DNA of 64,000 nucleotides from Actinomyces qiguomingii (GTDB taxonomy: Bacteria > Actinomycetota > Actinomycetes > Actinomycetales > Actinomycetaceae), in contig NZ_CP025228.1 in assembly GCF_004102025.1 (NCBI RefSeq), positions 2,294,001 through 2,358,000 on the forward strand, in the 5' to 3' direction. The notes under the pieces were generated by a model, which had not been told where the DNA came from, ran no database searches, and was given only the letters and a program-made list of their open reading frames with translations. Below are positions 23,149 to 33,645 of the stretch, in pieces. The translations under genes were made by a program, and so were the position numbers. How positions within the stretch are numbered: position 1 is the first letter of the stretch; each line of letters opens with the position of its first letter.

Positions 23149-25803
23149 TCAGGCACGCAGTTCGGCCCCCAGACGCTTGGCGGCGCGCTTGACCACGCGC
23201 TTACGCACCGCAGCGGTCTCCGCGGCGGTCAGCGTGCGGTCGGCGGCGCGCAGGCGCAGGGAGAAGGCCAGCGACTTGCGTCCCTCCCCCAGCTGCGGGC
23301 CGCGGAAGACGTCGAATAGCCGTACTTCCTCGGCCAGGTCCCCGGCGGCCTCACACACCACCTGCTCAACCGCAGCCGCGGGGACGGACTCGTCAACGAC
23401 GAGGGCGACATCCTCCTTGGCAGCCGGGAAGGTGGACACGGGGCGCACCTGGAGGACGCCGGCATCGGCGACGGCCGCCAGCAGCGGCTCCAAGTCGATC
23501 TCGACGGCGCAGGCGCGCGGCGGCAGCCCAAAGCTGCGGGCCACGCGCGGATGCAGTTCGCCGGCGTAGGCGATCAGGACTCCGGGCACCAACTCGCGGC
23601 CCTGCCGGATCGCGGGCAGCCGTACCTCGGCGGTGCGGCCCGGGTGCCAGGGGGCGTAGGGCGTCTGCGGGGTGCCGACCTCGACGTCCACACCGAGCGC
23701 GGCCGCCACGGTACGCGCCATCTGAATGGCGTCTGCCCAGTCCCGGGGGCGGGCGGCGCCCAGTACTCCGGCGCGCTCCCGGTCTCCGGCCAGCACGATG
23801 CCCACATGCGTGGGCTGGGTCGGGATGCCGGCGTTCAGCGCCGCGATCTCGGCGTCGGAGGGGCGACGATCCACCCCGGGGATCGGAGCCGGCACGGTGC
23901 CTGCCGGGTGGGTGACGGAGCCGATCTCGAAAACCGCGACATCGTCCAGGCCCCGGGAGACATTGCGGCGGGCAACCTCCAACAGGGAGTCCAGCACACT
24001 GGTGCGCAGCAGCGGGGCGTCATCGGCGAGCGGGTTCGCCAGGCGCACCGCCGCTCGGCGCGGATCGTCGGCGGGCAGCTCGAGCCTGTCGTGCACGTCA
24101 CCGATGAACGGGTAGGACAGCACCTGGGTGAACCCGGCATCGACCAGAGCGCGCACGACGTCACGCCGGGCCCGCTGCCGGACGGTCAGGCCCGTGCCCG
24201 CCGGCGCCACCGGCATGATAGAGGCGATGTTGTCGTATCCGTCCAGCCGGGCGATCTCCTCGGCGAAGTGGGCGGCGCCCACCAGGTCCGGCCGCCAGGT
24301 GGGCGGGGTGACCGCAAGCAGTTCCCCGCCATCGGCAGTGGTGCCGGCTGGCTGGACCGTACAGCCGATGGCGCGCAACAGCTCGGTGACGCGGGCGGTG
24401 CCGTAGGCGACGCCGGTCAGGCGCTGCGCGGCGTCGGCGCGAATGGTCAGCGGCGCCGGCGCGACCGTTCGGTTGACGTCGGTGGCGACGGCATCCGCCG
24501 TGCCGCCACCGTAGCGGACCAGCAGGTCGACGGCGCGCTGCGCGGCCACGGGCGCCAACTCGGTGTCCACGCCGCGCTCGTTGCGTTTGGAGGACTCGGT
24601 GGACAGCTTGTGGCGGCGGGCGGAGCGAGCGATAGACACGGCGTCGAAGTGGGCGGCCTCAATGAGCACGTCGGTGGTCTCGGCATCTATCTCCGTCTCG
24701 GCGCCGCCGAAGACGCCCGCCAGCACCAGGGCGCGCGAGCCCTCTCCGGCCGGGGAGTCGCAAATTAGCAGGTCCTCACCGTCCAGGGTGCGGGTGACCT
24801 CATCAAGGAAGGTGAGGGTCTCCCCCGCTCGGGCGCGGCGCACCACGATCGGGGCTGCCAGCTTGTTCAGATCGAAGGCGTGCAGGGGTTGGCCCAGGTC
24901 CAGCATCACGTAATTGGTCACGTCCACGGCCAGGCTGATCGGGCGCATTCCGGCGGCGCTCAGGCGGTCCTGCATCCACTTCGGGGAGGCGGCACCGGGG
25001 TTGATGCCGCGCACCACCCGGGCCACGTAGCGGTCCACGCCGGGGCGCCCGTGAATGGGGGCGGTGTCCTCGGCGAAGCGGACGGGGAAGCCGTCTTCAC
25101 CGGCGGGGGCGACCCCCTGCGGGAAGAGTTCGGGGTTGCCGCCGTCGGCAGGGTCGGTGAAGGAGGCACCGGTGGCGTGGGAGTACTCGCGGGCGACGCC
25201 GCGCATGGAGAAGCAGTAGCCGCGGTCCGGAGTGATGTTGATCTCCAGGACCTCCTCCCCCAGACCGAGCAGGCCGATCGCGTCGGTGCCCGGGGTCGGA
25301 ATGGCCTCACCATCCCGACCCCGGGCCGCCAGCCAGCGCTCGAGCACGATGATGCCGGAGTGGTCGTTGCCAATGCCGAGCTCGCGCTCGGAGCAGATCA
25401 TGCCGTCGGAGATGTGCCCATATGTCTTGCGGGCGGCGATGGCGAAGTCGCCGGGCAGGACCGCGCCGGGCAAGGACACCACCACGTGGTCGCCGGCCTC
25501 GAAGTTATGGGCGCCGCAGACGATGCCGCGGCTGGGCAGCTCGGAGGGCTCCTTGCCGGTGCCGGGGGCGTCGTTGTACTGACCGACGTCGACGCGGCAG
25601 TAGTTGATGGTCTTGCCGTTCTTCTGCTCCTCGGCCTCCCGCGTCAGCACCCGGCCGACGACGAGGGGGCCGGTTACGGCGGGGGGAACGATGCGCTCCT
25701 CCTCCAGGCCGACCTTGACGAGGTCGGCGGCCAGTTCGGCCGCGGTTGCGCCAACAGGAACGTCGACGTGCTCGCGCAGCCACTCGATCGGGACGTAAGG
25801 CAT
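23149..25803 (-). CDS. pheT: Phenylalanine--tRNA ligase, beta subunit
   Basis: The 884-residue subunit has the expected domain order: an N-terminal MPYVPIEWLREHVDVPV segment, an EMAP/OB-type tRNA-binding domain (VVGRVLTREAEEQKNGKTIN), the B3/B4 editing domain, the B5 domain, a catalytic-like core, and a C-terminal FDX-ACB anticodon-binding domain (VSTFPAAKEDVALVVDESVP). It forms the alpha2-beta2 enzyme with PheS. The ATG is one base after the pheS stop codon (TGACATG). Confidence 0.96.
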   Translation of the reverse strand: MPYVPIEWLREHVDVPVGATAAELAADLVKVGLEEERIVPPAVTGPLVVGRVLTREAEEQKNGKTINYCRVDVGQYNDAPGTGKEPSELPSRGIVCGAHNFEAGDHVVVSLPGAVLPGDFAIAARKTYGHISDGMICSERELGIGNDHSGIIVLERWLAARGRDGEAIPTPGTDAIGLLGLGEEVLEINITPDRGYCFSMRGVAREYSHATGASFTDPADGGNPELFPQGVAPAGEDGFPVRFAEDTAPIHGRPGVDRYVARVVRGINPGAASPKWMQDRLSAAGMRPISLAVDVTNYVMLDLGQPLHAFDLNKLAAPIVVRRARAGETLTFLDEVTRTLDGEDLLICDSPAGEGSRALVLAGVFGGAETEIDAETTDVLIEAAHFDAVSIARSARRHKLSTESSKRNERGVDTELAPVAAQRAVDLLVRYGGGTADAVATDVNRTVAPAPLTIRADAAQRLTGVAYGTARVTELLRAIGCTVQPAGTTADGGELLAVTPPTWRPDLVGAAHFAEEIARLDGYDNIASIMPVAPAGTGLTVRQRARRDVVRALVDAGFTQVLSYPFIGDVHDRLELPADDPRRAAVRLANPLADDAPLLRTSVLDSLLEVARRNVSRGLDDVAVFEIGSVTHPAGTVPAPIPGVDRRPSDAEIAALNAGIPTQPTHVGIVLAGDRERAGVLGAARPRDWADAIQMARTVAAALGVDVEVGTPQTPYAPWHPGRTAEVRLPAIRQGRELVPGVLIAYAGELHPRVARSFGLPPRACAVEIDLEPLLAAVADAGVLQVRPVSTFPAAKEDVALVVDESVPAAAVEQVVCEAAGDLAEEVRLFDVFRGPQLGEGRKSLAFSLRLRAADRTLTAAETAAVRKRVVKRAAKRLGAELRA

Positions 25804-25804
25804 G

Positions 25805-26935
<1,131 letters not shown>

Positions 26936-27049
26936 TCAGATTAGTCCGCGTCGCGCGAGCGCCCGAAATCGTCTCAGATGCGCGCCTGGGGCGTATCCCG
27001 CCCGTGGGCGGTGCGCAACGTGTTATGCGGACACGTACGCGGGCGGGTC

Positions 27050-27080
27050 TTGACGGTGACGTTACGTCACCTGTTGGGAT
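27050..27080 (+). promoter_or_regulatory. MerR-type promoter with 19-bp spacer before the first merR gene
   Basis: TTGACG (27050-27055) and TGGGAT (27075-27080) are 19 bp apart. The spacer contains a perfect dyad GGTGACGT-T-ACGTCACC (27055-27071). Only 6 nt separate the -10 from the ATG, so the transcript is probably leaderless. Long spacers with a dyad inside are the hallmark of MerR-controlled promoters. Confidence 0.6.
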
Positions 27081-27086
27081 GTGTGC

Positions 27087-27935
27087 ATGCGCATCAAGGA
27101 GATGGCCGATCTGGCCGGCACCACCCCACGGGCGGTGCGTCACTATCACCGCTTGGGGCTGCTGCCGGTGCCACCGACGGTGCGCGGGCGGCGGGAATAC
27201 GGCGTGGCGCACCTGGCCCGGCTCATGCGGATCCGTTGGCTGGCCGACGGCGGGCTACCCCTGGCGCAGATCGCCGAGGTACTCGCGCAGGATCCGGGCG
27301 GCGCCGACCGCGAGGCGGTGCTGCACAACCTGCGAGCCACCCGCGGCACGGTTATCGCACGTCGCCGCGAGCTGCAGGCGCAGGAGGCCCGCATCGACGA
27401 GCTGATCGCCCGGGTCCAGGACGGTGAGGGACTCGAGCCCATCCCCCAGCTGCTGGTGCGCTTCTACGACGCCGTGCAGGAACGGCTTGAGGAGGAGGGA
27501 CTCAATGCCCGCGGGCTGCGGGCCGAGCGGCAGGTGGTGACGGCACTGGCCGCCCTGGGACTGGTCCCCGAGAGCATCGGCGCCTTCCTGGCCGAGCTGG
27601 ATGGCGCCGAGTGGGAGGCGGGTGTGCGCATCTACACCCAGATCGCCCGCCTGGAGCAGCTGCGCGGAGAGGACGCCCGCACCGCGGCCCTCGACCTGGC
27701 CGAGGAGACCTGGGAGTACACCCTCCGGCACCGCCGTACGGCGCTGGCCGCATTCGCCGACTTTCCGACCGGGTCGCCGGGGCGCACCACCTGGCGACTG
27801 ACCCAGATGATCACCAACGCCTACACCGGACCGGCACAGCACCTGTACCTCGATCGCTTCCTGGAACTGCTCATGGCGGACCCGGAGTTCGCCGTCGTCA
27901 TTCGGCGTCTGGCCGGTGACGAGCCCGCGTTGTAA
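27087..27935 (+). CDS. MerR-family transcriptional regulator (first copy)
   Basis: This 282-residue protein starts MRIKEMADLAGTTPRAVRHY followed by HRLGLLPVP, a canonical MerR helix-turn-helix and wing, then a coiled dimerisation helix (about residues 75-115) and a long C-terminal domain with no known ligand motif. No metal-binding cysteine cluster is present, so a drug-like or organic ligand is more likely. It stands just upstream of an ABC exporter, the presumed target. A second copy at 30669 has the same architecture and promoter design. Confidence 0.88.
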   Translation: MRIKEMADLAGTTPRAVRHYHRLGLLPVPPTVRGRREYGVAHLARLMRIRWLADGGLPLAQIAEVLAQDPGGADREAVLHNLRATRGTVIARRRELQAQEARIDELIARVQDGEGLEPIPQLLVRFYDAVQERLEEEGLNARGLRAERQVVTALAALGLVPESIGAFLAELDGAEWEAGVRIYTQIARLEQLRGEDARTAALDLAEETWEYTLRHRRTALAAFADFPTGSPGRTTWRLTQMITNAYTGPAQHLYLDRFLELLMADPEFAVVIRRLAGDEPAL

Positions 27936-28004
27936 GCAGCTTCTGCTCCAAACCGTCCCTGATCCCGATTCCATTTACCGCACCCCCATGAAAGGACACC
28001 ACTG

Positions 28005-28961
28005 ATGACACCACACGAAGACAGTGGCCGCGCCGGCGTCGGGGCCACAAATCCGACCGGCACCGACGCTCCGATCCAGGTGCAGGGCCTGGTTAAGCGC
28101 TTCGGGCGCTTCACCGCCCTGGACGGGCTGGACCTGGAGGTCGCCGCCGGTCAGGTGCACGGCTTCCTCGGCCCGAACGGGGCGGGAAAGTCCACAACCA
28201 TCCGCACCCTGCTCGGCCTGTACCACCCCGACGGCGGCAGGGTGCGCGTGCTGGGGCGCGACCCGCGGCGCGAGGCGCCTCGAATCAACCGGGAGGTGTC
28301 ATACGTGGCCGGGGATGTGGCACTGTGGCCGAATCTGACCGGTGGACAGGCGCTCGACGCCCTGGCGGGTCTGCGCGGCAGGCGGGACCGCGCCCGGGAG
28401 GAGGAGTTGATCGAGCGCTTCGCCCTGGACCCGAGCAAGAAGGTGCGCACCTACTCCAAGGGCAACCGGCAGAAGGTGGCGCTGGTGGCGGCGCTGGCCG
28501 CACCTACCAGCCTGCTGATTCTCGATGAGCCGACCAGTGGCCTGGACCCGCTGATGGAGCAGGTCTTCATGGATGAGGTGACCCGGGCCGCGGCCCAGGG
28601 GCGCACCGTGCTGTTGTCCAGTCACATCTTCGCCGAGGTGCAGCGCCTGTGCAGCGCCGTGACGATCATCAAGGACGGGCGTGTGGTGGAGCAGGGCGAC
28701 CTGACCCGGCTGCAGCAGCTGGCCCGTACCCAGATCGAGGTCGGCGGCAACGCGGATCTGCTGCGCGGCATAGCCGCGTCGCTGCCGCAGCTGGAGGACG
28801 ATCTGTCTGTGGAGGACGGCCGCCTGAGTGTGCAGGTGGGTTCCGCCCGGGTTCCCCAGGTACTGGCCGCCGTCGCCGCGCAGGGAGCCACCGACGTGAT
28901 CTGCCGGCCGGCGAGCCTGGAGGACCTGTTCCTGCGTCACTACGAGGAGGTGCGCGGATGA
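28005..28961 (+). CDS. ABC transporter ATP-binding protein (DrrA-like antibiotic exporter type)
   Basis: The 318-residue ATPase has Walker A GPNGAGKST (near residue 60), Q-loop region, a degenerate signature YSKGNRQKV, Walker B LLILDEPTSGLDPL, and the H-loop SSHIF. The C-terminal extension after residue 220 is typical of DrrA-type exporters of drugs or polyketides. GAAAGGA precedes the ATG. Its stop codon overlaps the permease start (ATGA). It is the only ATPase for two permease genes in the locus. Confidence 0.92.
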   Translation: MTPHEDSGRAGVGATNPTGTDAPIQVQGLVKRFGRFTALDGLDLEVAAGQVHGFLGPNGAGKSTTIRTLLGLYHPDGGRVRVLGRDPRREAPRINREVSYVAGDVALWPNLTGGQALDALAGLRGRRDRAREEELIERFALDPSKKVRTYSKGNRQKVALVAALAAPTSLLILDEPTSGLDPLMEQVFMDEVTRAAAQGRTVLLSSHIFAEVQRLCSAVTIIKDGRVVEQGDLTRLQQLARTQIEVGGNADLLRGIAASLPQLEDDLSVEDGRLSVQVGSARVPQVLAAVAAQGATDVICRPASLEDLFLRHYEEVRG

Positions 28962-30592
28962 GCGCCCACGACCAGCTGCGCGGTCTGGGCCGCGCGCTGA
29001 GGCTGACCGCCCGGAGGCTGCGCATTCAGGCGCTCGCCTGGATCCTGCCCCTATGGCTGGGCATGGCGTCCTTCGCGCCGGCCTACCAGGACGCCTACTT
29101 TTCCGAAGCCGGTGGCGCCGGTGGTGCGGGCGGCAATGCCGTGGTCGAGGCGCTGCGGGCCTCCCCGGGCACGCGCCTGCTGTACGGCGAGCTACCCGAC
29201 CCGGGCACCATCGGCCAGCTGGTGCAGTGGGAGGGAGGCACCTACCTGCTGGTGTGCACCGCGCTGATGACAGTGCTGCTGACCTGCCGCCTGTTGCGCG
29301 CGGATGAGGACGAGGGCCTGACCGAGCTGTTGCGGGACACTGGCACCGGTAGGTGGGTGCCCTTCCTCGCCCCGGTACTGGTGATCTGGGCGGCGATCGG
29401 CGTCCTGGCCGTCTTGGTGGGCGGCACACTCGCGGCCGAGGCCACGCAGATCGAGGGGCTCACCGCACCGGGCGCCTGGGCAATGGCAGGAGTGACCGCG
29501 ATCGTCGGCTGGGGTTTCGCGGGGCTGGCCGCCGTGGTCTGCCAGTTGGCGCGCAGCGCCGCCGGCGCCCGGCCCCTGGCACTGGCATGCGTCGGGGTTA
29601 CCTTTATGCTGCGGGTGGCGGCCGATGAATCCGGTGTCGCCTGGTTGCGGTGGCTCACCCCGTTGGGCTGGCGCGACCTGGTCGCCCCCTACACCGACAA
29701 CAACCCCCTACCACTGGCCATATGCACCGCAATATGCGGGGCACTAGCGGCAATAGCCGGAACCCTGTACGCCCACCGGGAGTATGCCGACGGCTACCTG
29801 CCCGACCGAGCCACCAGCACGCGCCGCTGGCGAATCCACGGCTACGCCGACCTACTCGCGCGCCTATCCACACGCACAACCCTGGCATGGACCGCGGCAA
29901 TTGCCTGCTTCTCCGCACTATTCGGCTCTATGACCGAGGGCATCCTGGACATGATGCGGGACGCTCGCATCGCCGAATACGTGGACATGCTGGTACAGGC
30001 CGGCGCCGACATGATGGAACAGTTCATGTCGTTGATGACCGTGCTGTTGGTGCTGCTGATCGCGGTGGCGGCGACTGGGCAGGCGGGCCGCCTCGCCGCC
30101 GATGAGGACGCCGGACTGGTGGAGGCCGAGGTTGCCGTCGGGGTGCCGCGCCGGCGTCTGTTCCTGATGCAGGCGGCCTCGGCGGCGGCGGTGGGGACGA
30201 TTCTGCTGGTGCTGTGCGGTGCCGTGCTGGCCGCAGTCACCGCCACGCAGGTCACCGCGGATCATGCCGTGGAGCGGGCCTTCGTGTTCACGGTCAGCCA
30301 ACTGCCCGGAGTGCTGGCGGCGATCGGCATCGCCCTGGCGGTGGTCGGCGTGGCGCCGCAACGTTTTGGCGTCGTATGGGCGGTGATCGCCTGGAGCGCC
30401 TTCGCCAGGCTGCTGGGCGGCATGATGGACCTGCCGACCTGGGCGCAGGACCTGAGCGTGCTGGGCCACTACCTCGACGTCGTCGGCAACCCGGACTGGG
30501 GGCCGCTGGCGGTGCAGACCGCCATCGGAGCGGTCGGCGCCGCCGTCGGCCTGGTGGCCTACCGACGCCGCAACCTGAGTGGAGCCGGCTGA
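28958..30592 (+). CDS. ABC exporter permease (polyketide-antibiotic exporter-like), copy 1
   Basis: The 544-residue membrane protein has two halves of about six transmembrane segments each. The first half begins after MSAHDQLRGLGRALRLTARR; the second starts near residue 300 with TTLAWTAAIACFSALFGSMT. It resembles TetA/DrrB-like ABC-2 exporters. It is translationally coupled to the ATPase. Several blocks, such as TPLGWRDLVAPYTD and the last 110 residues, are nearly identical to copy 2, even in DNA. Confidence 0.87.
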   Translation: MSAHDQLRGLGRALRLTARRLRIQALAWILPLWLGMASFAPAYQDAYFSEAGGAGGAGGNAVVEALRASPGTRLLYGELPDPGTIGQLVQWEGGTYLLVCTALMTVLLTCRLLRADEDEGLTELLRDTGTGRWVPFLAPVLVIWAAIGVLAVLVGGTLAAEATQIEGLTAPGAWAMAGVTAIVGWGFAGLAAVVCQLARSAAGARPLALACVGVTFMLRVAADESGVAWLRWLTPLGWRDLVAPYTDNNPLPLAICTAICGALAAIAGTLYAHREYADGYLPDRATSTRRWRIHGYADLLARLSTRTTLAWTAAIACFSALFGSMTEGILDMMRDARIAEYVDMLVQAGADMMEQFMSLMTVLLVLLIAVAATGQAGRLAADEDAGLVEAEVAVGVPRRRLFLMQAASAAAVGTILLVLCGAVLAAVTATQVTADHAVERAFVFTVSQLPGVLAAIGIALAVVGVAPQRFGVVWAVIAWSAFARLLGGMMDLPTWAQDLSVLGHYLDVVGNPDWGPLAVQTAIGAVGAAVGLVAYRRRNLSGAG

Positions 30593-30631
30593 ATCGAGGG
30601 CCACGCCCGTACCGCCGCCCCTGCCTGGCGA

Positions 30632-30662
30632 TTGACAGCGACGCAGGGTCGCTTGCTGGGAT
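30632..30662 (+). promoter_or_regulatory. MerR-type promoter with 19-bp spacer before the second merR gene
   Basis: TTGACA (30632-30637) and TGGGAT (30657-30662) are 19 bp apart, with a dyad AGCGAC-N5-GTCGCT (30637-30653) in the spacer. The ATG follows 6 nt after the -10. The layout is the same as at 27050, but the dyad sequence differs, suggesting distinct specificity. Confidence 0.6.
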
Positions 30663-30668
30663 GTGGGC

Positions 30669-31526
30669 ATGCGCGTCAAGGAGATGGCCGACCTCGCCGG
30701 GACCACCACGCGGGCGGTGCGTCATTACCATCGGCTCGGGCTGCTTCCGGTCCCGCCGTCTGCGGGAGGGCGGCGGGACTACGGCGTCGAGCATCTGGCC
30801 CGGCTCCTGCGTATCCGTTGGCTGGCGGACCGGGGCATGTCCTTGAGCCGAGTCGCTCAGATTCTCGCCGCGGACGAGCAGGGCACTGACCGTGACGCGG
30901 TACTGCGGGACCTGCGGGCGGCGCGCAAAAGTGTCGAGGAGCGGCAGCGGCTGCTGCGCGAACAGGCCGATCGCGTCGATGAACTCATCGCCCGGGTCGC
31001 CGACGGCGGCGGTCTTTCGCCGCTGCCCACAGTGCTCACCCACTTCTATGATGACGTGGCCGCCCGGATGGGTGACCTGGAGCCCTCGGTCCGGGACCGG
31101 GCGTTGAAGGTCCTGGCCGGGGAACGACGACTCATGATGGCGCTGGCCGCGCGCGGAATGATTCCCGCCAGCGCGAGTCGCTTCGTTGCGGAACTCGACG
31201 CCGCCGAGCGAGACGTGTGCGCCCGGCAGATATGCGCCTTCGCCGAGTTGGAGCAGACGGGCGAGGCGGGTGCAGCACAGCTGGCGCAGGAGTCGTGGGC
31301 GCTGGCGCTACGACACAGGGGGAACTCGCTGGCCGTCCTGAACGACCTTCCCGCGGGCGCCCTTGGACGCCCCCTGTGGGACCTGATCGGGGTCCTCTCG
31401 ACCGTAAGCTATCCGCTTCGAGTCCACCGGGTCTTCACCAGCGAGCTGCTCGACCTGATGCTGGCCGATCCCGACTTCGCGGCGGCGATCCACCGATCGG
31501 CCGGCGGGAGGCGACTCGTACTGTGA
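30669..31526 (+). CDS. MerR-family transcriptional regulator (second copy)
   Basis: This 285-residue paralogue of the regulator at 27087 starts MRVKEMADLAGTTTRAVRHY. It has the same helix-turn-helix, dimerisation helix and long C-terminal domain, but is more diverged in the C-terminal part. The ATG at 30669 is used; an in-frame GTG two codons earlier falls too close to the -10. Its stop codon overlaps the GTG of permease copy 2 (GTGA). Confidence 0.87.
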   Translation: MRVKEMADLAGTTTRAVRHYHRLGLLPVPPSAGGRRDYGVEHLARLLRIRWLADRGMSLSRVAQILAADEQGTDRDAVLRDLRAARKSVEERQRLLREQADRVDELIARVADGGGLSPLPTVLTHFYDDVAARMGDLEPSVRDRALKVLAGERRLMMALAARGMIPASASRFVAELDAAERDVCARQICAFAELEQTGEAGAAQLAQESWALALRHRGNSLAVLNDLPAGALGRPLWDLIGVLSTVSYPLRVHRVFTSELLDLMLADPDFAAAIHRSAGGRRLVL

Positions 31527-33166
31527 CGCCTCTCCCCGCCGACTCCCCCGCCCCGACTTCCGCCGTGACGACGCTGTGGCGACTGTGGCCGTGCCTGGTT
31601 CTGCTGTGGCGGCGCCTGCGGTGGCAGGTACTGGCCTGGTGCCTGCCCCTGTGGCTGCTAGCGGCCGTGACGCCCCCGGCATATGAACGTGTGTATCCAT
31701 CGCTACGGACCCGGGAGCTACTCGTCAGCAGCATGCGCGACACGCCAGGTACGCGCCTGCTGTACGGGGTCCTGCCGCTACCGGGACGTATCGGGCAGTT
31801 GGTGCAGTGGGAGACCGGCGCCTACCTGTTGTTCTGCATCAGCCTCATGGCGGTGTTGTTGACCTGTCGGACAATGCGTGCCGATGAGGAGGAGGGCATG
31901 TCCGCAGTGCTCCGCGGCACAGGCGTCGGCCGCTGGGTTCCCTTCATGGCGCCGGTTCTCGCGTGCTGCGGTGCGGTCGGCGCGGTCTCGCTCGGCGTCG
32001 GCGTGGTTCTGACCGGTTCAACCACTCAAGTGGCGGAGCTGACGCTTCCCGGCGCCTGGGCGCTGGCGGGTGCGGCCGCGGTGACGGGCTGGGCCTTCAC
32101 CGGCCTTGCGGCCCTGGCGTGTCAGTTGTGTCGACAGGCGCGTCAGGCGCGAGGCCTCGCCCTGTGCGCATTGGGTGTTGCCTTCGTGCTGCGGGTGGCG
32201 GCCGATGAGTTCGGTGCCGCCTGGCTGCGATGGACCACGCCGCTGGGCTGGCGCGACCTGGTCGCCCCCTACACCGACGACAACCCCGCCCCGCTGGCCG
32301 TGTGCAGTGGGATAACCGTCGCCCTGGTGGCGGTGGCCGGAGCGCTATACACGCACCGGGAGTATGCCGCCGGCTACCTTCCCGACCACTCAACCAACGG
32401 GCGCCGCTGGCGGATCCGCGGCTACGCCGACCTACTCACGCGCCTTTCCACACGTTCAACCCTGGCATGGGCCGCTGCAATTGCCTGCTTCTCCGCACTG
32501 TTCGGCGCTATGGCGGGCGACCTCACTCGCCTGTTGGAGCCGGGCTCGGAGACCAGTGCGTACATAGAGAAGATGGCCGACGGCGGTCCGGTCGAGCAGT
32601 ACCTGTCATTGCTGACGATCATCACCGTGCTGCTCGTGGCCGTGGCCGCAGTGCAGCCAATCAATGCCCTCGTCTCTAAGGAGCGGACCGGCCTGGTCGA
32701 GCTCAAGGCCTCCGTCGGTTTGTCACGCGTCCGACTGTTGGGACTGCGGGGCGGTGCAGCCGCAGTTCGGGCCACCGGGCTGTTGGCGCTCTCGGGGGGA
32801 GTGCTTGCCGCCGCGACGGGTTCCCGGCTCACCGAGGATCATGCCGTGGAGCGGGCCTTCGTATTCACCGTCAGCCAGCTGCCCGGAGTGCTGGCGGCGA
32901 TCGGCATCGCCCTGGCGGTGGTCGGCGTGGCGCCGCGACGCTTCGGGGTCGTGTGGGCGGTGATCGCCTGGAGCGTGTTTGTCCGTTTCTTCGGCGGACT
33001 GGTGGAGTTGCCGACCTGGGCGCAGGACCTGAGCGTCCTCGGACACCACCTCGACGTCGTCGGCGACCCCGACTGGGCACCACTGGCGGTGCAGGCGGCC
33101 ATCGGCGTTGTCGGCGCCGCCGCCGGCCTGGCCTTCTACCGAGGCCGCGATTTGTCAGGTTCCTGA
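31523..33166 (+). CDS. ABC exporter permease, copy 2 (no adjacent ATPase)
   Basis: The 547-residue paralogue of the permease at 28958 has the same two-half membrane topology and shared blocks (GWRDLVAPYTDDNPAPLAVC; EDHAVERAFVFTVSQLPGVL). The GTG at 31523 overlaps the MerR stop codon. No ATP-binding gene accompanies it, so it presumably uses the ATPase at 28005 or another one. The first half is more diverged than the last third. Confidence 0.85.
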   Translation: MTPLPADSPAPTSAVTTLWRLWPCLVLLWRRLRWQVLAWCLPLWLLAAVTPPAYERVYPSLRTRELLVSSMRDTPGTRLLYGVLPLPGRIGQLVQWETGAYLLFCISLMAVLLTCRTMRADEEEGMSAVLRGTGVGRWVPFMAPVLACCGAVGAVSLGVGVVLTGSTTQVAELTLPGAWALAGAAAVTGWAFTGLAALACQLCRQARQARGLALCALGVAFVLRVAADEFGAAWLRWTTPLGWRDLVAPYTDDNPAPLAVCSGITVALVAVAGALYTHREYAAGYLPDHSTNGRRWRIRGYADLLTRLSTRSTLAWAAAIACFSALFGAMAGDLTRLLEPGSETSAYIEKMADGGPVEQYLSLLTIITVLLVAVAAVQPINALVSKERTGLVELKASVGLSRVRLLGLRGGAAAVRATGLLALSGGVLAAATGSRLTEDHAVERAFVFTVSQLPGVLAAIGIALAVVGVAPRRFGVVWAVIAWSVFVRFFGGLVELPTWAQDLSVLGHHLDVVGDPDWAPLAVQAAIGVVGAAAGLAFYRGRDLSGS

Positions 33167-33170
33167 TCGG

Positions 33171-33230
33171 CGTCTTGACCGACAGAACGACCGCGTTTTG
33201 ACCGATAGATCACCTGCGTTTTGACCGATA
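33171..33230. repeat. Three direct repeats with exact 23-bp period
   Basis: The 14-mer CGTYTTGACCGAYA occurs at 33171-33184, 33194-33207 and 33217-33230; copies 2 and 3 are identical. The intervening bases are not conserved. It lies between the convergent ends of the permease copy 2 gene and a small membrane-protein gene. Confidence 0.8.
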
Positions 33231-33277
33231 TACACCTCGCACAAAGTCGCCGATCGGCACCGCCACGCCGTCACTGT

Positions 33278-33628
33278 TTACTGAAGCACAGTGAGTCCGG
33301 TCAGGTGACATGCGGCCGCGACGAGGGCTCCGCCTGCCATGCCGAGTTGCCTACGCACTATACCGATCACCACATCACCGAGTTGAGCGAGCGCGGCAAC
33401 AGCCAAGACGAGCTGAGTCAGCGGATACACGGGCGTCAACCAGACGACGCACGCAACCACCACGCCGAGCGGCACCGCCCTGGCCGCATACATCGCCGGA
33501 TAGAAGCGATCAGCGTCGCCGCCTGTGCCGCTCGGCGCCAGCAGCCCCGGGCGGAGCAACGCCGCCGCAGCAGCAATCACCGATGCGGCTGCCATGACGG
33601 AGTTGAGAAGTGCCAACCACCACGGCAT
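33278..33628 (-). CDS. Small membrane protein, function unknown, divergent from marR
   Basis: The 116-residue protein consists of about four hydrophobic helices (for example LLNSVMAAASVIAAAAALL and AVPLGVVVACVVWL). I do not recognise the family with confidence. The ATG at 33628 has GGGTGG upstream; a GTG three codons earlier is possible. It is divergent from marR across a palindromic site, which suggests it is the MarR target. Confidence 0.65.
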   Translation of the reverse strand: MPWWLALLNSVMAAASVIAAAAALLRPGLLAPSGTGGDADRFYPAMYAARAVPLGVVVACVVWLTPVYPLTQLVLAVAALAQLGDVVIGIVRRQLGMAGGALVAAACHLTGLTVLQ

Positions 33629-33645
33629 GTCAACCACCCAGATCG

